From Sutterellaceae bacterium (GTDB taxonomy: Bacteria; Pseudomonadota; Gammaproteobacteria; Burkholderiales; Burkholderiaceae_F): DNA of 6,587 nucleotides. The notes under the pieces are model-generated. The model was not told the DNA's origin, searched no databases, and was given only the letters and a program-made list of their open reading frames with translations. This document shows positions 5,124 to 6,587 of the stretch, one piece after another. The stretch's first letter is position 1, and every line of letters begins with the position of its first letter. Where the stretch lies: positions 1 to 6,587 of the forward strand of contig JAUNOJ010000097.1 of NCBI GenBank assembly GCA_030531135.1, written 5' to 3'. Both the position numbers and the translations under genes were made by a program.

Positions 5124-6187
5124 CCCAGCCATTTTTGCAACGAATGCGCGCGACGGCGGTTGCGCTTTCTTGTGCACTGGTTTCCGTTACCCTTCAAGCA
5201 CGAATCGTGACCGACGACTTAAACCGCCAAGTCGATATTCCCGATACGGTCACGCGCGCCGTGGTGGCCGACATCTATCCGTTGGCAAGCAGCTTGGCAC
5301 TCTTTTTAAAGGGGCCCGAGAACATCGTCGGTATTCACCCGGTGTCGATGGCTGCGGTCAAAGGGCGTCTGTTGGGCGAGCTGTGGCCCAAGATGACCGA
5401 AATTGAGACGGGCTTTATGAAAGGCTCTGAAGTCAATGTCGAAACGCTTTTGGCTTTGGAGCCCGAAGTCGTGTTTGTCAACGCCAATAACAAGGCGCTC
5501 GTTGCCAAACTCGACGATTTGGGGATCAAGGCTTTGGCCGTTTCCACCAATAAATACGACTACAACGTCTTGAAAACCTTTGAAGGTTGGATGACGTTGT
5601 TGCAAAGCGTGTGGCCCGAGGTCAAAGTTGCCGATGCCGCCAAGAGCGAAACGGATGCCATTGTCAAGCTCGTGAAAGAGCGCACGGCAGGAATGGAGCG
5701 CAAAGCCCGTGTCTTTTTCCTCGTCAATTACGATAACCGCCGTATTGTGACTTCCGGATCTCACTTTTTCGGACAGTTTTGGGCCGATGCCTCGGGTGCG
5801 GTGAATGTTGCCGAATCGATTACGGCTCAAAGCAGCAATGCCGTGGTGAACATGGAGCAGGTCTACGCCTTTAATCCCGACGTCGTCTTTATTACCAACT
5901 TCACCAAGGCCGAGCCCGAGACGCTCTACACCAACGCTTGGCACGATTGGACGCCTGTGAAGGCCGTGGCAGACAAGCGCGTCTACAAGATGCCCTTGGG
6001 CGTTTACAGAAGCTATACGCCTGCTGCCGACAGTCCCCTGACGCTGCTTTGGATGGCCAAAACCCTGTATCCGGAACAATTTGCCGACATTGATCTAAAA
6101 GCGCGTGCCAAAACCTTTTATAAAAACGTCTTCGGGCTTAATTTGACCGATGCGCAAGTCGAATCGCTTTACGGAAAGACGCCATGA
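5120..6187 (+). CDS. Periplasmic substrate-binding protein, iron-siderophore/cobalamin class ABC transporter
   Basis: Captures a metal chelate in the periplasm and hands it to a FecCD-type permease. The 355-residue product starts with a signal peptide (basic QRMR, hydrophobic core, probable cut after LQA at 27). The Fe/B12-binding fold follows: IVTDDLNRQVDIPDTVTRAV (29-48) is the usual first strand pair; SEVNVETLLALEPEVVFV (103-120) is the family's motif ending in a Pro-x-Val-Val strand; a long helix connects the lobes at about 150-190; FNPDVVFITN (251-260) is the equivalent strand of the second lobe; and DKRVYKMP (285-292) with SPLTLLWMAKTLYPEQF (305-321) is typical of the C-terminus. I cannot tell the ligand from the sequence: ferric siderophore, haem, corrinoid or nickel chelate are all possible. 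ATGA overlaps on both sides make it the middle gene of a tightly packed operon. Confidence 0.9.
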   Translation: MTQPFLQRMRATAVALSCALVSVTLQARIVTDDLNRQVDIPDTVTRAVVADIYPLASSLALFLKGPENIVGIHPVSMAAVKGRLLGELWPKMTEIETGFMKGSEVNVETLLALEPEVVFVNANNKALVAKLDDLGIKALAVSTNKYDYNVLKTFEGWMTLLQSVWPEVKVADAAKSETDAIVKLVKERTAGMERKARVFFLVNYDNRRIVTSGSHFFGQFWADASGAVNVAESITAQSSNAVVNMEQVYAFNPDVVFITNFTKAEPETLYTNAWHDWTPVKAVADKRVYKMPLGVYRSYTPAADSPLTLLWMAKTLYPEQFADIDLKARAKTFYKNVFGLNLTDAQVESLYGKTP

Positions 6188-6587
6188 GCGAAGCGACGCG
6201 CTATCGAACCTTTATCCTCGCCGGACTCGCATTGACGCTGGCGGCAGCCTTTTTGGCTTTGGCAAGCGGTCGCTACGGGTTGTCGTTTTTCGACATCCTG
6301 GCAACGCTATCGGGGACGGCAGATAACGTTTCCAAAACGGCCGAGGCGGTGCTTTTTAACGTTCGCATTCCGCGCGTGGTGTTGGCCTTGGCAGCCGGCG
6401 CCGGTTTGGCGGCAGCCGGTGCCGCTTTTCAAGCGATCTTTTCGAACCCTTTGGCGACACCCGACACCTTGGGTGTGGCAAGCGGCGCTGCCTTTGGGGC
6501 CGTCTTGGGAATTTTGTTGGGGTTGGACGCCGTTTTCGTTCAGTTGACGAGTTTTACCCTGGGGCTCATTGCCGTCGGTTTGGTCTA
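6184..6587 (+). CDS. FecCD-type ABC permease, N-terminal part (runs off the window)
   Basis: Inner-membrane channel subunit of an iron-siderophore/vitamin B12 importer. Only 134 residues of about 330 expected are present, and the frame is still open at the window end. A first membrane helix (10-28) leads to ASGRYGLSFFDILATL (27-42). The family's most conserved block then follows: NVRIPRVVLALAAGAGLAAAG (59-79), FQAIFSNPLATPDTLGVASGA (82-102) and another Gly/Ala-rich helix. The ATG at 6184 overlaps the previous stop by four bases (ATGA), and GGAAAG at 6173-6178 may serve as its ribosome binding site. The matching ATPase gene (FecE/BtuD type) should follow downstream. Confidence 0.92.
   Translation, partial: MSEATRYRTFILAGLALTLAAAFLALASGRYGLSFFDILATLSGTADNVSKTAEAVLFNVRIPRVVLALAAGAGLAAAGAAFQAIFSNPLATPDTLGVASGAAFGAVLGILLGLDAVFVQLTSFTLGLIAVGLV

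Noticed and set aside
4578..5177. 199-codon minus-strand open frame
   Set aside because: Antisense shadow of the lipoprotein gene; the plus-strand frame has a lipobox and a coupled downstream gene.
5306..6079. 257-codon minus-strand open frame
   Set aside because: Antisense shadow of the substrate-binding protein; His/Gly/Arg-rich product typical of such shadows.

Overview
The window most resembles a chromosomal segment from a Gram-negative betaproteobacterium, possibly a gut-type Burkholderiales of the Sutterella/Parasutterella kind. This rests on the overall feel of the proteins (an HU protein, a LeuE-type exporter, a lipobox lipoprotein, FecCD-type uptake) and moderate GC content. The lineage is an inference from memory, not a computed placement. 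No mobile element, CRISPR array, tRNA or rRNA was seen.

Left part (1-1825). A TenA/thiaminase II-fold protein with a twin-arginine export signal (+) converges on a LeuE/LysE-type amino-acid exporter (-). The two genes overlap by six bases, and both stop codons lie in one palindrome, CTATAG. The exporter has a recognisable promoter in the 108 bp gap it shares with the next, divergent gene.

Middle (1814-4140). A four-helix membrane protein of unknown function is followed 26 bp later by a cytosolic Sel1-repeat protein starting at GTG with a good ribosome binding site; the two look like one transcription unit. Next come about 750 bp without a convincing gene. This stretch is more AT-rich than its surroundings, holds several small inverted and direct repeats, and on the minus strand has protein-like reading in two overlapping frames. 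That may be the remnant of a broken gene.

Right part (4141-6587). A standard 91-residue HU protein has a strong ribosome binding site and is followed by three consecutive hairpins, the last a rho-independent terminator. An operon then begins: an uncharacterised outer-membrane-type lipoprotein, a periplasmic substrate-binding protein of the iron-siderophore/cobalamin class, and a FecCD-type permease cut by the window end. The genes overlap through ATGA at both junctions, so translation is probably coupled. The likely job is uptake of a metal chelate (ferric siderophore, haem or corrinoid) across the inner membrane; an ATPase gene would be expected beyond the window.

The most unusual single item is the exported TenA-like protein. 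It keeps the catalytic Cys and Glu of TenA but has Asn in place of the substrate-binding Asp.
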